Assembly (NCBI RefSeq): GCF_024362785.1
Contig: NZ_CP093301.1
Span: forward strand, 4,464,001-4,528,000
Direction: 5' to 3'
From: Evansella sp. LMS18
Lineage (GTDB): Bacteria; Bacillota; Bacilli; Bacillales; Salisediminibacteriaceae
Length of the DNA: 64,000 nucleotides
The notes under the pieces were generated by a model. The model saw only the letters and a program-made list of their open reading frames with translations. It was not told where the DNA came from and searched no databases. The number at the start of each line of letters is the position of its first letter. The stretch's first letter is position 1. Positions 7,351 to 15,632 of the stretch are shown piece after piece. The position numbers were made by a program, and so were the translations under genes.

Positions 7351-9228
7351 ATGATGCCGGAAGTTATTTTACGGCTGTTTATGAGTGAACAACAGGCCCA
7401 GTCTGTTTTATCAAGTCCAATTATTGAAGTGATTTTCACAGTGCTGTTTTTCAGCTTTGCAGCAGCGTTTTTTCTTCATATTATGCTGTACCTCAGGCTG
7501 AAACGAATACGCCATTTTTTACAGGACTCAGGATCTATGGATATTGAGCCGCTCAAGTCCATTAAAGCAGAGTTCGAACAAAAACAGGCAGAAGAGCCAG
7601 TTAAAGCGGAAACATTTGTGCAGGAGAAGTTTTCCGGATGGCGGGTGTTTAATTTCCCTGTCGTGGGGCTCATCAAATTAATCCAGATGACCGTCTCCAT
7701 GTTCATCTTGATTGGAGTGCTCGGAACATTTATCGGGCTGACAATGTCCTTGGGAAGCATCGATTCCACCGGAGAGCAGCTCGTGGAAAACGTAGCCAGC
7801 GTTCTTGCGGGAATTGATGTCGCTTTTTACACAAGTATCGCCGGGATGGGGTTGTCCCTCATTATGACAATTTTGCTAAGGGTGGCCAATACCGAATTTT
7901 TGCTCACAGACATTATGCTGAAAACAGAGGCCCAGCTGGAAGGCAGCGAACAGGCTGGAATGGCCCGGCTGATTGAGGTTTCTGAAGCAATTAATGCTAA
8001 TATTGTGGAGCTCCGGGAGTCCAACGAGGAGACTTTAGGAAATATTGAAAAGTCATTCCGAGGTTTTCATGAGTATACTTCCGGATTGCAGCAGGCTGCA
8101 AAGGATCTGAGCAGCTTTAATGAAGGACTTTCAGAAAACCTGGGGAACTTCCAGCTGATTTTTAAAGATGTAAAAGAAATGGCAGCAGGATTCCATAAGA
8201 CAGCGGCAAAACTAAATGAAAACTTCACTCAGCTGTTTTCTTATCTGAACAAAATGGATAAACGAAACGAACGGATGACCCACGCTTTTCAGGAAACGTA
8301 CAACAAAATCGAAACGCTTACTGTTTCACAGATCAAGACGATGGAGCATTTCGAAGGTGCAGTAGAGGAGTGGAAGGAATATGTTTCCGTGCTGTCAGAC
8401 AGGCAGGAGGCGACACAGGCTTCCTTCGAAAAAATCATGGGGCACAGTGGGGATTTAGTAAATCTGATGAAAGAAAATAATAAACAGTTTAAAGGAATTT
8501 TCGGAGATGATGTAGGTTCGAAACTCGGAGGCATTCAAACCTCTCTACGGGAGCTTGCCTTTGATTTTGAACGAATGAAAAATTCCATCGTCGAGGTACC
8601 TGGTGCTCTGGAAGCCATTCATTCCACACAGGCTGATTATAAAAATGCTTTGTCGGAACGTTTTGATGATTTAAGGCAGCTCAACCGTGATTTTCACCAG
8701 CAGCTTCAGTCCCTTTCCGGGAATTCTGTAAACCTGGAAAAGCAGCTCAATGCTGGTTTCCGAATGAACGAACAGCTTGGGGAGAAAAATCATCAGCTGA
8801 TCAGTGAAATGAACCGGAGTATTGAGGCTATGTCCAGTTCGTTTTCACAGCGGGAGAATCAGCTGGAAGCAGGTGTCGCTGTCCTGAAAGATACGCTGTC
8901 CCGTTATGTGGCCGGTATGGACAGCACGCTTGGGGAAAAACTCGATAAATTGAGCAGGAATCTCGGAGAATACATGCTTGAAATAAACGGAGCGGTAAAA
9001 AAAGAGTTAAGGCAGATCGGTGAGTTCACGGTTGAGAATCAGGAGAAAAGCCTCCGGTTAAGCCAGCAGTCCCTGGAAGGGCTGACGCAGGAAGTAGGGA
9101 ATTTAACCCGCCAGTTAAGGATGATAACAGAGGTGGCAGCCACACAGCAGCCGGTTGTAAAACAACCAGGTAATCATGGGCATCAAGGGGACCAGGGGCG
9201 GATAAAGGTCGGGTCAGGAAATGATTAA
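7351..9228 (+). CDS. ZorA-like MotA/TolQ/ExbB proton-channel protein with long cytoplasmic tail
   Basis: A 625-aa protein. Helices lie at about 24-47, 111-134 and 152-176. The second and third carry the MotA/ExbB signatures (GVLGTFIGLTMSL at 122-134; GIDVAFYTSIAGMGLSL at 154-170). Residues ~180-600 form a long mainly helical, glutamine- and glutamate-rich tail, as in ZorA of the Zorya anti-phage system; flagellar MotA (about 260-290 aa) lacks this. It should form the ion-driven stator ring in the inner membrane with the OmpA-domain partner, its tail reaching into the cytoplasm. ATG 7351 follows AAGGGGG. The stop overlaps the next start by 8 bp, so the two are translationally coupled. Could instead be a non-defence ExbB-like relative. 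Confidence 0.85.
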   Translation: MMPEVILRLFMSEQQAQSVLSSPIIEVIFTVLFFSFAAAFFLHIMLYLRLKRIRHFLQDSGSMDIEPLKSIKAEFEQKQAEEPVKAETFVQEKFSGWRVFNFPVVGLIKLIQMTVSMFILIGVLGTFIGLTMSLGSIDSTGEQLVENVASVLAGIDVAFYTSIAGMGLSLIMTILLRVANTEFLLTDIMLKTEAQLEGSEQAGMARLIEVSEAINANIVELRESNEETLGNIEKSFRGFHEYTSGLQQAAKDLSSFNEGLSENLGNFQLIFKDVKEMAAGFHKTAAKLNENFTQLFSYLNKMDKRNERMTHAFQETYNKIETLTVSQIKTMEHFEGAVEEWKEYVSVLSDRQEATQASFEKIMGHSGDLVNLMKENNKQFKGIFGDDVGSKLGGIQTSLRELAFDFERMKNSIVEVPGALEAIHSTQADYKNALSERFDDLRQLNRDFHQQLQSLSGNSVNLEKQLNAGFRMNEQLGEKNHQLISEMNRSIEAMSSSFSQRENQLEAGVAVLKDTLSRYVAGMDSTLGEKLDKLSRNLGEYMLEINGAVKKELRQIGEFTVENQEKSLRLSQQSLEGLTQEVGNLTRQLRMITEVAATQQPVVKQPGNHGHQGDQGRIKVGSGND

Positions 9229-9916
9229 TAAATATCAGCGTCTGTTTAAAGGGGAGCAGGAGGAAGGGCATTTCTGGCCGTCATTCACGGATCTGCTGTC
9301 AGCTGTTTTGCTTTGCTTCGTATTGATCTTTATCATTATGATGGTCATTAAATCATTTCAGATTGAAGAGATGAAGCGGACGATCGACCAGATTATGGGT
9401 GTCAGGGTGAACCTCGTGGAGGATTTGAAGGAGGAATTCAGCGGTTCCGAGCTTGGCATTGAGGTTGATGAAAAAACGGGAGCGATCATTTTCAGCTCTG
9501 ATGTGCTTTTTGATTTCGATGATACAGAACTGAAACCGGAAGCATTCGTTTTTCTGGATGAGTTCGTTCCGGCCTATCTCGATGTGTTGCTGGAAAAAGG
9601 TTATGAGAGCTATATTTCAGAAATTATAATTGAAGGCCATGCAGACCGAAACGGCGGTTACCTGTATAACTTAAATCTTTCCCAGGAACGGGCGTTCAGT
9701 GTCGCAGAATACATTTTGAGTGAGAAATTTCCATACAGAAACATACAAGGGGCGGTTAAGGAGAAACTTACCGTAAACGGAAAATCGTATACAGACGGCC
9801 GGGAAGACACGGATGGAAACTATAGTGCGCAGGATTCCCGGAGGGTGGAATTCAAATTCAGGCTCAAAGACGAAGAGATCCTGGATAAAACAAGGGAGCT
9901 GCTTGGGGGAGCGTGA
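9221..9916 (+). CDS. ZorB-like MotB/OmpA-domain stator partner
   Basis: A 231-aa protein with one N-terminal helix (about 22-43) that carries the MotB/ZorB proton-path aspartate D24 in FTDLLSAVLLCF. A linker follows, then an OmpA C-terminal peptidoglycan-binding domain (SSDVLFDFDDTELK, IIIEGHADRNG, NLSQERAFSVAEYI, SRRVEFKF) at about residues 85-215. It should anchor the ion-channel complex of the preceding protein to the wall. The start lies inside the last codons of the preceding gene (ATGATTAA overlap). In Zorya loci ZorC and ZorD or ZorE follow; here no effector is found. A short frame overlaps the stop and runs into the repeat array. Confidence 0.87.
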   Translation: MINKYQRLFKGEQEEGHFWPSFTDLLSAVLLCFVLIFIIMMVIKSFQIEEMKRTIDQIMGVRVNLVEDLKEEFSGSELGIEVDEKTGAIIFSSDVLFDFDDTELKPEAFVFLDEFVPAYLDVLLEKGYESYISEIIIEGHADRNGGYLYNLNLSQERAFSVAEYILSEKFPYRNIQGAVKEKLTVNGKSYTDGREDTDGNYSAQDSRRVEFKFRLKDEEILDKTRELLGGA

Positions 9917-10017
9917 TGTATGGCAGTGCAGGGCAGATAATAACGGGAGAAACGCGAGGGATTTTGAGGGAAATATGGCCAGTGAGGCTCATGCGGGAAT
10001 TCATTTACGAAATTTGA
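9916..10017 (+). pseudogene. Truncated frame overlapping the zorB-like stop, ends in the minisatellite
   Basis: An ATG at 9916 overlaps the zorB-like stop codon (TGATG). Its frame encodes 33 residues beginning MYGSAGQIITGE and ending REFIYEI, the last part coming from the first repeat unit. The tight stop-start overlap is typical of a third gene in an operon, but no ribosome site beyond coupling is visible and the peptide matches nothing I recognise. It may be the remnant of a downstream gene cut off by the repeat array, or chance. Confidence 0.3.
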
Positions 10018-10578
10018 AATCTCAGGGGATGCAAGACGCTCTTGCAGGAGTTCATTTGCGAAATTTGAAATCTCAGGGGATGCAAGACGCCCTTGCAGGA
10101 ATTCATTTACGAAATTTCAAACCTCAGGGGATGCAAGACGCTCTTGCAGGAGTTCATTTGCGAAATTTCAAATCTCAGGGGATGCAAGACGCTCTTGCAG
10201 GAGTTCATTTACGAAATTTCAAATCTCAGGGGATGCAAGACGCTCTTGCAGGAATTCCTTTGCGAAATTTCAAATCTCAGGGCACGCAAGACGCTCTTGC
10301 GGGAATTCATTTACGAAATTTCAAATCTCAGGGGATGCAAGACGCTCTTGCAGGAATTCCTTTGCGAAATTTCAAATCTCAGGGGATGCAAGACGCTCTT
10401 GCAGGAATTCATTTGCGAAATTTCAAATCTCAGGGGATGCAAGACGCTCTTGCAGGAATTCATTTACGAAATTTCAAATCTCAGGGGATGCAAGACGCTC
10501 TTGCAGGAATTCATTTGCGAAATTTGAAATCTCAGGGCACGTAAGACGCTCTTGCAGGAATTCATTTGCGAAATTTCA
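9996..10578 (+). repeat. 51-bp minisatellite, left block (11 full units plus part)
   Basis: Eleven head-to-tail units of exactly 51 bp from 9996 to 10556 (units start at 9996, 10047, ... 10506), then a partial unit cut at 10578 by the IS element. The consensus begins GGAATTCATTTGCGAAATTT, continues with a CAAATCTCAGGGGATG stretch and ends in GCAAGACGCTCTTGCA. That last part is an inverted repeat (GCAAGA/TCTTGC), and GAAATTTC is also palindromic. Units differ by a few substitutions. Because 51 is divisible by three, one frame stays open as repeated 17-residue units (9813-10544), but it lacks a ribosome site and is very unlikely to be a gene. Confidence 0.95.
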
Positions 10579-11956
10579 GTCAAGTCCATCTTTGTGTGTA
10601 AAAGTAGATACAATATTTTTCAGCTTCAAACAATGTATAGAGAGTTCTTTTTCACCAGGGAGGGGCGAGCCCCTCCCTGGTGAAATTAATTTTGCTTAAG
10701 GAAAGGCTTTTTTTGGTTCGTCCATTTCTCGTCGATGTCCATTAGAACAGACCCGATTAGTCGGATGGCCGATTGGTCATTTGGAAAGATTTGAATGACT
10801 TTTTCTCTTCTTCGAACCTCACGGTTTAAGCGTTCAAGCATATTGGTAGTGCGCAAACTGATATGGTGCTCACTTGGATAAGCGTGAAATTGAATGGCAT
10901 CCTCGAATCCTTCATCTAATATCTGAACTGCTTTTGTAAATCCTTTTACTGTTTCGTACTTTTGCACAAACTTTTCTTTGAGATCCCGGGCAAGGGCCAC
11001 TTCAGGCACTCTAAAAATGGCTTTAAGTTCATGTTTGGCTTCTTCGCTGCCTTTCTTGGGCATGGCATCAACGATATTTCTGGAAAAGTGAAAATAACAG
11101 CGCTGCCAGGACGTGCCCAGAAATGTTTCCTGAATGGAGGCGACTAGCCCCTTGTGGGCATCGGAGATCACCATTTTAGGAGACTGAATGCCTCTTCCCT
11201 TAAGATCCTCAAAGAAAGCAGTCCAGCTGCGTACAGATTCGCCATGAGTAACTTTAAGCCCTATGATTTCCCGATGCCCATCCTGAGTAATCCCACAAGC
11301 AATATGGACGGCTTTGGAAACTACTTTATTGTTCTCACGAACTTTAATATACATAGCGTCCACGTATAAGTACGGGTAGTAATGCACGTTAAGTGGGCGG
11401 TTTCGCCATTCGTTTACAATGGGATCCAGGGATTTTAACAAGTTAGAGACCTGTGATTTCGAGACACTCTTCCCGCATAATTCTTCCACAATCTTAGTTA
11501 CTTTGCGTGTGGAAACGCCATTAACAACCATTTCAATCATAGACAGAACTAATGCCTGGTCACATCGGTTGTATTTTTCAAAGATGGTCGTGGAAAATTC
11601 TCCGTCTCTCGTACGAGGGACCTTAAGGGTGAGACCACCTGCGCCAGTCATGAGTTCACGGGAATAATACCCGTTACGCTGTCCCGTACGGTCTTCCGAG
11701 CGCTCGTAAGGTATGGCATTAATGTATTCATCTCTTTCTTTTTCCATCAATGAATTAAGAATAAGGGTCAAAGACGCTTTCACAGGAGAACCTAGTGTAC
11801 TGTTCTCTACTTCCTCTTTTAGTTGGTCCAAATTTATAGTAATATTGAGTTGGGTCATCATCATTACCTCCGTGTGCTATTTTTCTTGGTCGAAAAACAT
11901 TGTACCACGGGTCTTGATGATGACCTTTTCTTTTTACACAATTATATGGACTTTAT
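10579..11956 (-). mobile_element. IS256-family insertion sequence inside the minisatellite
   Basis: About 1.38 kb, bounded by CGAAATTTCA on both sides (10569-10578 and 11957-11966), a probable 8-10 bp target duplication taken from a repeat unit. The ends carry imperfect inverted repeats: AAGTCCAT followed by a TGTGTAAAA segment at the left, and the same blocks reversed at the right. It contains a single complete transposase gene on the minus strand. Intact ends and frame suggest a recent insertion. The exact boundary is uncertain by one or two bases because the duplicated sequence is part of the repeat. Confidence 0.9.
10686..11858 (-). CDS. IS256-family (mutator-type) transposase
   Basis: Full-length DDE transposase of about 390 aa, the normal IS256 size. 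The catalytic residues are visible as D in YVDAMYIK, D in MVISDAHKG and E in LERLNREVRRR, with the CYFHF motif between the last two. No frameshift. Three ATGs in a row (11864, 11861, 11858) precede the coding region; the third is 8 bp after GGAGG and is preferred. Confidence 0.97.
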   Translation of the reverse strand: MTQLNITINLDQLKEEVENSTLGSPVKASLTLILNSLMEKERDEYINAIPYERSEDRTGQRNGYYSRELMTGAGGLTLKVPRTRDGEFSTTIFEKYNRCDQALVLSMIEMVVNGVSTRKVTKIVEELCGKSVSKSQVSNLLKSLDPIVNEWRNRPLNVHYYPYLYVDAMYIKVRENNKVVSKAVHIACGITQDGHREIIGLKVTHGESVRSWTAFFEDLKGRGIQSPKMVISDAHKGLVASIQETFLGTSWQRCYFHFSRNIVDAMPKKGSEEAKHELKAIFRVPEVALARDLKEKFVQKYETVKGFTKAVQILDEGFEDAIQFHAYPSEHHISLRTTNMLERLNREVRRREKVIQIFPNDQSAIRLIGSVLMDIDEKWTNQKKPFLKQN

Positions 11957-12345
11957 CGAAATTTCAAACCTCAGGGGATGCAAGACGCTCTTGCAGGAGT
12001 TCATTTGCGAATTTTCAAATCTCACGGCATGCAAGACGCTCTTGCGGGAATTCATTTACGAAATTTGAAATCTCAGGGGATGCAAGACGCTCTTGCGGGA
12101 ATTCATTTGCGAAATTTCTAATCTCAGGGGATGCAAGACGCTCTTGCGGGAATTCATTTGCGAAATTTCTAATCTCACGGCATGCAAGACGCTCTTGCAG
12201 GAGTTCATTTGCGAAATTTCAAATCTCAGGGGATGCAAGACGCTCTTGCAGGAATTCCTTTGCGAAATTTCAAATCTCAGGGCACGCAAGACGCTCTTGC
12301 GGGAATCCATTCACAGTAATCATAAACTCAGGGCACGCAAGAAGG
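11957..12345 (+). repeat. 51-bp minisatellite, right block (6 full units plus parts)
   Basis: Continuation of the left block, same orientation and period. The unit split by the IS resumes at 11967; complete units start at 11996, 12047, 12098, 12149, 12200 and 12251, and a degenerate one runs from 12302 to about 12345. Variants here include CACGGCATGCAAGACGCTC and CTAATCTCA. Without the IS the array would hold about 18 full units. It ends just before the convergent DUF1292 gene. Confidence 0.95.
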
Positions 12346-12438
12346 GACAAAAGATAACCTTTCATCCCTTCCTCAATGACCCTCCACATTAACAAGCTCA
12401 CATTAACCTGCTATTCACCGGCACCTGCCGCACAAATT

Positions 12439-12735
12439 TTACTCATTATCAGCGTCTTCCGCATCGTCCAGCAGTTCGTCGAAGCCAGCGGAGACTTTAT
12501 CAAATTCGTCGTCACTTTCTATAGCGGAAAGTCCGCCGTCCTCATCTGCTTTGAGGAAAAATACATCAATACCTTCCGAATCACTGTCTTCCTCTTCCTC
12601 ATGAAGATCTTCAACAAAGCTTACAGCAACGTATTCGTGGCCATCCATACTCATTTTAGCGAGGACCTCCACTTCCTGTTCTTCATCATTGTCATCACTA
12701 ATTGTAAATACTTCACCAACCTCAAGTTTTTCCAT
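12439..12735 (-). CDS. DUF1292 family protein (YrzB-like)
   Basis: Small acidic cytoplasmic protein of 98 aa. The N-terminal 70 residues match the DUF1292 pattern (TISDDNDEEQEVEVLAKM, EYVAVSFVED, DVFFLKADEDGG). This is followed by a low-complexity acidic tail (DELLDDAEDADNE). Function unknown; family members in Bacillus often lie near the alaS-yrzL-yrrK region, which is not the case here. Strong ribosome site AAAGGAGG upstream of the ATG. It is convergent with the repeat array and divergent from the YggT gene. Confidence 0.88.
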   Translation of the reverse strand: MEKLEVGEVFTISDDNDEEQEVEVLAKMSMDGHEYVAVSFVEDLHEEEEDSDSEGIDVFFLKADEDGGLSAIESDDEFDKVSAGFDELLDDAEDADNE

Positions 12736-12949
12736 GCTGACAGTTCCTCCTTTTAAGTTAGCCTGATTACCGAATTACGGTAAAATTATTTTGCCGAAAG
12801 GGAGCAAGAGCTGAATTTCAAGTATCCGGCTCTGGAATAAATCTCCCGACTATGATAAATTCGACAAGTGTCATATATTTTTCATTGTACCCGTTTCGCA
12901 TTTAGATTATCATTGATATTGGCAAGAAAAAAAGAAGGAGTAGAATAGA

Positions 12950-13240
12950 ATGAATATCGGCTTATTTTTAATAAATGTAGTCAGTACTGCATTTACGATT
13001 TATTACTTCATGATGTTTGTCTACATTATCTCATCCTGGATCCCGGCAATGAGGGAAAGCAAGTTCGTCCAGATGATCGCACAGCTTGTGGAACCTTACT
13101 TAAACATTTTCAGAAAAATCATTCCGCCTCTTGGCATGATAGATATATCACCGTTAATTGGCATAATCCTCTTCCGGTTTATTTCAGACTTTGCACTTAG
13201 AGGACTTATTACTGTTTTCGATCTAATTGGCCTCCTTTAA
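12950..13240 (+). CDS. YggT family membrane protein
   Basis: A 96-aa protein with two hydrophobic segments (about 8-28 and 62-95) and the YggT signature: YIISSWIPAM, EPYLNIFRKIIPPLGMIDISPLIG. YggT proteins are linked to cell division or osmotic stress in some bacteria; in Bacillus the usual copy (YlmG) sits in the division gene cluster, so this isolated one may be an extra copy. Ribosome site GAAGGAG precedes the ATG. Single gene with its own terminator. Confidence 0.88.
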   Translation: MNIGLFLINVVSTAFTIYYFMMFVYIISSWIPAMRESKFVQMIAQLVEPYLNIFRKIIPPLGMIDISPLIGIILFRFISDFALRGLITVFDLIGLL

Positions 13241-13269
13241 AACGAGACCTGAAATTACAAAAGAAATGC

Positions 13270-13302
13270 TCCCCCGTTCGTCATGACGGGGGATTTTATT
13301 TT
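13270..13302 (+). terminator. Rho-independent terminator of yggT
   Basis: GC-rich stem CCCCCGT / ACGGGGG followed by ATTTTATTTT. Confidence 0.85.
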
Positions 13303-13555
13303 GGGTTAGTATATTAAATAATTGCCTTCCCTTTCTCCGATTTACAGCTCATTCTGACATCACCTAAAAACCATCCATCACAAATGTTACATTTTTATAA
13401 AATTCTGAAATATCAGCAGGATAACCTTTGCTTTTATAGAAAAGCTTATTTGTTAACCGTCTTTTCAAAAGCCACAAAATACTGCACCAGGATTTATGCT
13501 TAAAGTTTCGCGCAAATCTACATTAAATTCTGGAAACGAGGTGCATAAGGTGTTG

Positions 13556-15424
13556 ATGGAGCAGGTGAAGAAAAAGGCATGGTCACGGTTTGTTCAGGAA
13601 GGAGCCCTAGATGAAGCCAGGCTGAACAGAAGAATTATAGAATCTTGGGCTTTTTGCAAAAAAGCAGGTGTAGATCCATACTGTGGTAAAGGAAGTATAC
13701 TGTTAAGCGTTGAAGAGTTACAGCAAAAAAAGCAGCAAAATGAGCAGCTTCTGGAAGTAGCAGCACCGATTCTTAATAAACTTGAAAAATCCCTTCGCCA
13801 TACAGATTCCATGCTTTTGCTCATTGACCCGGAGGGATTTATTCTTAAAGCGAACGGCCCGGAAAATACATTGAAATATGCGAAAAACATTAATTTTACA
13901 GAAGGGGGCCGCTGGACAGAAGAACTTGTAGGTACGAATGCAATCGGAACAGCTCTACAGACTAACGAACCTATTACCGTTCACGGGGCAGAACACTACG
14001 CTATCGCTTCGCAAAACTGGGTTTGTTCTGCGGCACCTGTACGGGATGAACAAGGAAATCTTCTCGGTGTGCTGGATGTTTCCAGCAGGCTGGATTCCTG
14101 TGCCCATGAACATACGCTGTTCGCTGTGGTTGCCTCTGCCTATGCAATTGAACATGAATGGCAAAAGCGCCTTAAGGATGAAGAAATTTATTTACTTTCC
14201 CTTACCCTTCAGCAAAATCACCATAAAAGAGGCAATAATTTTATTCTTTTAAACAAGCAGGGGGTTGCCGTCTATATTGATCCGTCCCTCGATGACTTAC
14301 AGAAGTTTAAAAATAAACGAGTAAAATTGGAAAATGTAGAAAAATCAGGTTTTAAACAAACTATGGAGGTGCCGGTTTATTCACCTGACCGGAGAAACCC
14401 TGCAGGTTACCAGGTATTTGTTGTAAAAAAGGCGGATGACAGAAAAAACTGGAGATTAAACTGCCAGGAAAACTTTAAATTTTCAGGCGTAAAGGGGACT
14501 AGCAAAATCTTTCGAAATGTATTAGTTAAACTTGAAAAATTCTCTAATACAAGTGTCCCTGTCCACATTTCAGGAGAGACGGGAACTGGAAAACAAGTGG
14601 TCGCAAGGGCCGTCCATGACAATAGTTCAAGGAGAAAGGGACCTTTTATCGAAGTGAACTGTGGAGCAATCCCTGACAATTTAATAGAGAGCGAGCTTTT
14701 TGGCTATGCACCGGGTGCGTTTACAGGAGCAAGGAAGTCAGGAATGAAAGGGAAGTTTCTGCTTGCGGACCGGGGAACTTTGTTTCTGGACGAAATAGGA
14801 GAAATTCCTGAAACAATGCAGGTGGCTCTGCTTAAAGTACTGGACAGCCAGCGGATAACTCCGGTGGGAGGAGAAGATGAACTTCAGTGTGATGTCCGGC
14901 TTGTGACCGCCACTAACAGAAACTTAAAAGAACTTGTTCGCCAGGGAAGGTTCCGTGAGGATCTTTTTTACAGGCTGTACGTCTGTCCTCTTATACTTCC
15001 CTCGCTTCGTGAGCGGGGTGAGGATATCCCTTATTTTATTGATGATTACATGAAGCGGCATAACTGGTATATGCAGTGGCCAAAAGAAATCCTTAATGAA
15101 TGGATACAGTTCCCATGGCCAGGTAATGTAAGGCAGCTTCTTCACGTCCTGGACCGGGTTAGGATTCTGTATCCGGAAGCACTTCCGGAGCAGAAAGTGC
15201 TGAAAGAAATGGCAGAAGAAACTTTTATTATGGAAGCGCTTCCGACGCAGGGCCCTCATAAAGAAAATACGGGGGAGCCAGCGAATTTCAGGAAAAAAAC
15301 TGAAAAGGAAGCTATTGTAAAGGCTATAAAAGAGGCTGGCGGGAGAGCATCTGTGGCAATGAAAAAGCTCGGCATGCCTAAAAGCACCTTTTACAGGAAA
15401 TTGAAGAAATATAATCTATCGTGA
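13556..15424 (+). CDS. acoR: Sigma-54-dependent activator of acetoin catabolism
   Basis: Enhancer-binding protein of 622 aa that should activate the acoABC operon with SigL (sigma-54) when acetoin is present. Residues ~60-210 form a GAF-type sensor ([36 protein letters not shown]). The AAA+ domain has Walker A GETGTGK (340-346) and the sigma-54 contact loop GAFTGA (387-392). A Fis-type helix-turn-helix lies at the C terminus ([18 protein letters not shown]). It matches the order and length of Bacillus AcoR. ATG 13556 follows AAGG; an upstream ATG (13496) has no ribosome site. Here acoR lies upstream of the structural genes, whereas in B. subtilis it is downstream. Confidence 0.93.
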   Translation: MEQVKKKAWSRFVQEGALDEARLNRRIIESWAFCKKAGVDPYCGKGSILLSVEELQQKKQQNEQLLEVAAPILNKLEKSLRHTDSMLLLIDPEGFILKANGPENTLKYAKNINFTEGGRWTEELVGTNAIGTALQTNEPITVHGAEHYAIASQNWVCSAAPVRDEQGNLLGVLDVSSRLDSCAHEHTLFAVVASAYAIEHEWQKRLKDEEIYLLSLTLQQNHHKRGNNFILLNKQGVAVYIDPSLDDLQKFKNKRVKLENVEKSGFKQTMEVPVYSPDRRNPAGYQVFVVKKADDRKNWRLNCQENFKFSGVKGTSKIFRNVLVKLEKFSNTSVPVHISGETGTGKQVVARAVHDNSSRRKGPFIEVNCGAIPDNLIESELFGYAPGAFTGARKSGMKGKFLLADRGTLFLDEIGEIPETMQVALLKVLDSQRITPVGGEDELQCDVRLVTATNRNLKELVRQGRFREDLFYRLYVCPLILPSLRERGEDIPYFIDDYMKRHNWYMQWPKEILNEWIQFPWPGNVRQLLHVLDRVRILYPEALPEQKVLKEMAEETFIMEALPTQGPHKENTGEPANFRKKTEKEAIVKAIKEAGGRASVAMKKLGMPKSTFYRKLKKYNLS

Positions 15425-15435
15425 TGGGACAAACC

Positions 15436-15486
15436 GGGACAAAATGGGACTGCCTGAAACAGGTGTCTCATTTTGTCCCATTTTTG
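15436..15486 (+). terminator. Terminator of acoR, overlapping possible activator sites
   Basis: A 15-bp stem, GGGACAAAATGGGAC (15436-15450) with GTCTCATTTTGTCCC (15465-15479, one G-U pair), extended by CCTG/CAGG, and followed by ATTTTTG. GGGAC is repeated just upstream, so the dyad may also serve as the upstream activating site of AcoR, about 85-130 bp before the sigma-54 promoter (inference). Confidence 0.75.
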
Positions 15487-15564
15487 TGAGACAGAACCAG
15501 GAAACACTTTCAAAGAAACGTTAATATACTTGGTTTTTCCCCTCCATCCCACCTTTTCGCCTCC

Positions 15565-15580
15565 TGGCATGAAACTTGCA
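15565..15580 (+). promoter_or_regulatory. Sigma-54 (-24/-12) promoter of acoABC
   Basis: TGGCATGAAACTTGCA matches the sigma-54 consensus TGGCAC-N5-TTGCA at all key positions except the C at the end of the first block, with the exact GG/GC spacing. It lies 52 bp before the acoA start and directly downstream of acoR, the expected activator. Confidence 0.92.
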
Positions 15581-15632
15581 TTAAAAGTATATGAACTTAA
15601 TTCACAACTTTGCAAAGGGAGGTAAATATTCT

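Noticed and set aside
9813-10544. Long frame encoding 17-residue repeats
   Set aside because: It is only the 51-bp minisatellite kept open because 51 is a multiple of three. It starts inside the zorB-like gene, lacks a ribosome site and other frames of the array are also open.
12056-12310. Minus-strand frame in the right block of the array
   Set aside because: Another shadow of the repeat; no start site context.
9996-12345. CRISPR array
   Set aside because: Units follow each other directly with no spacers, and the 51-bp units are too long and vary internally. No cas genes are present.
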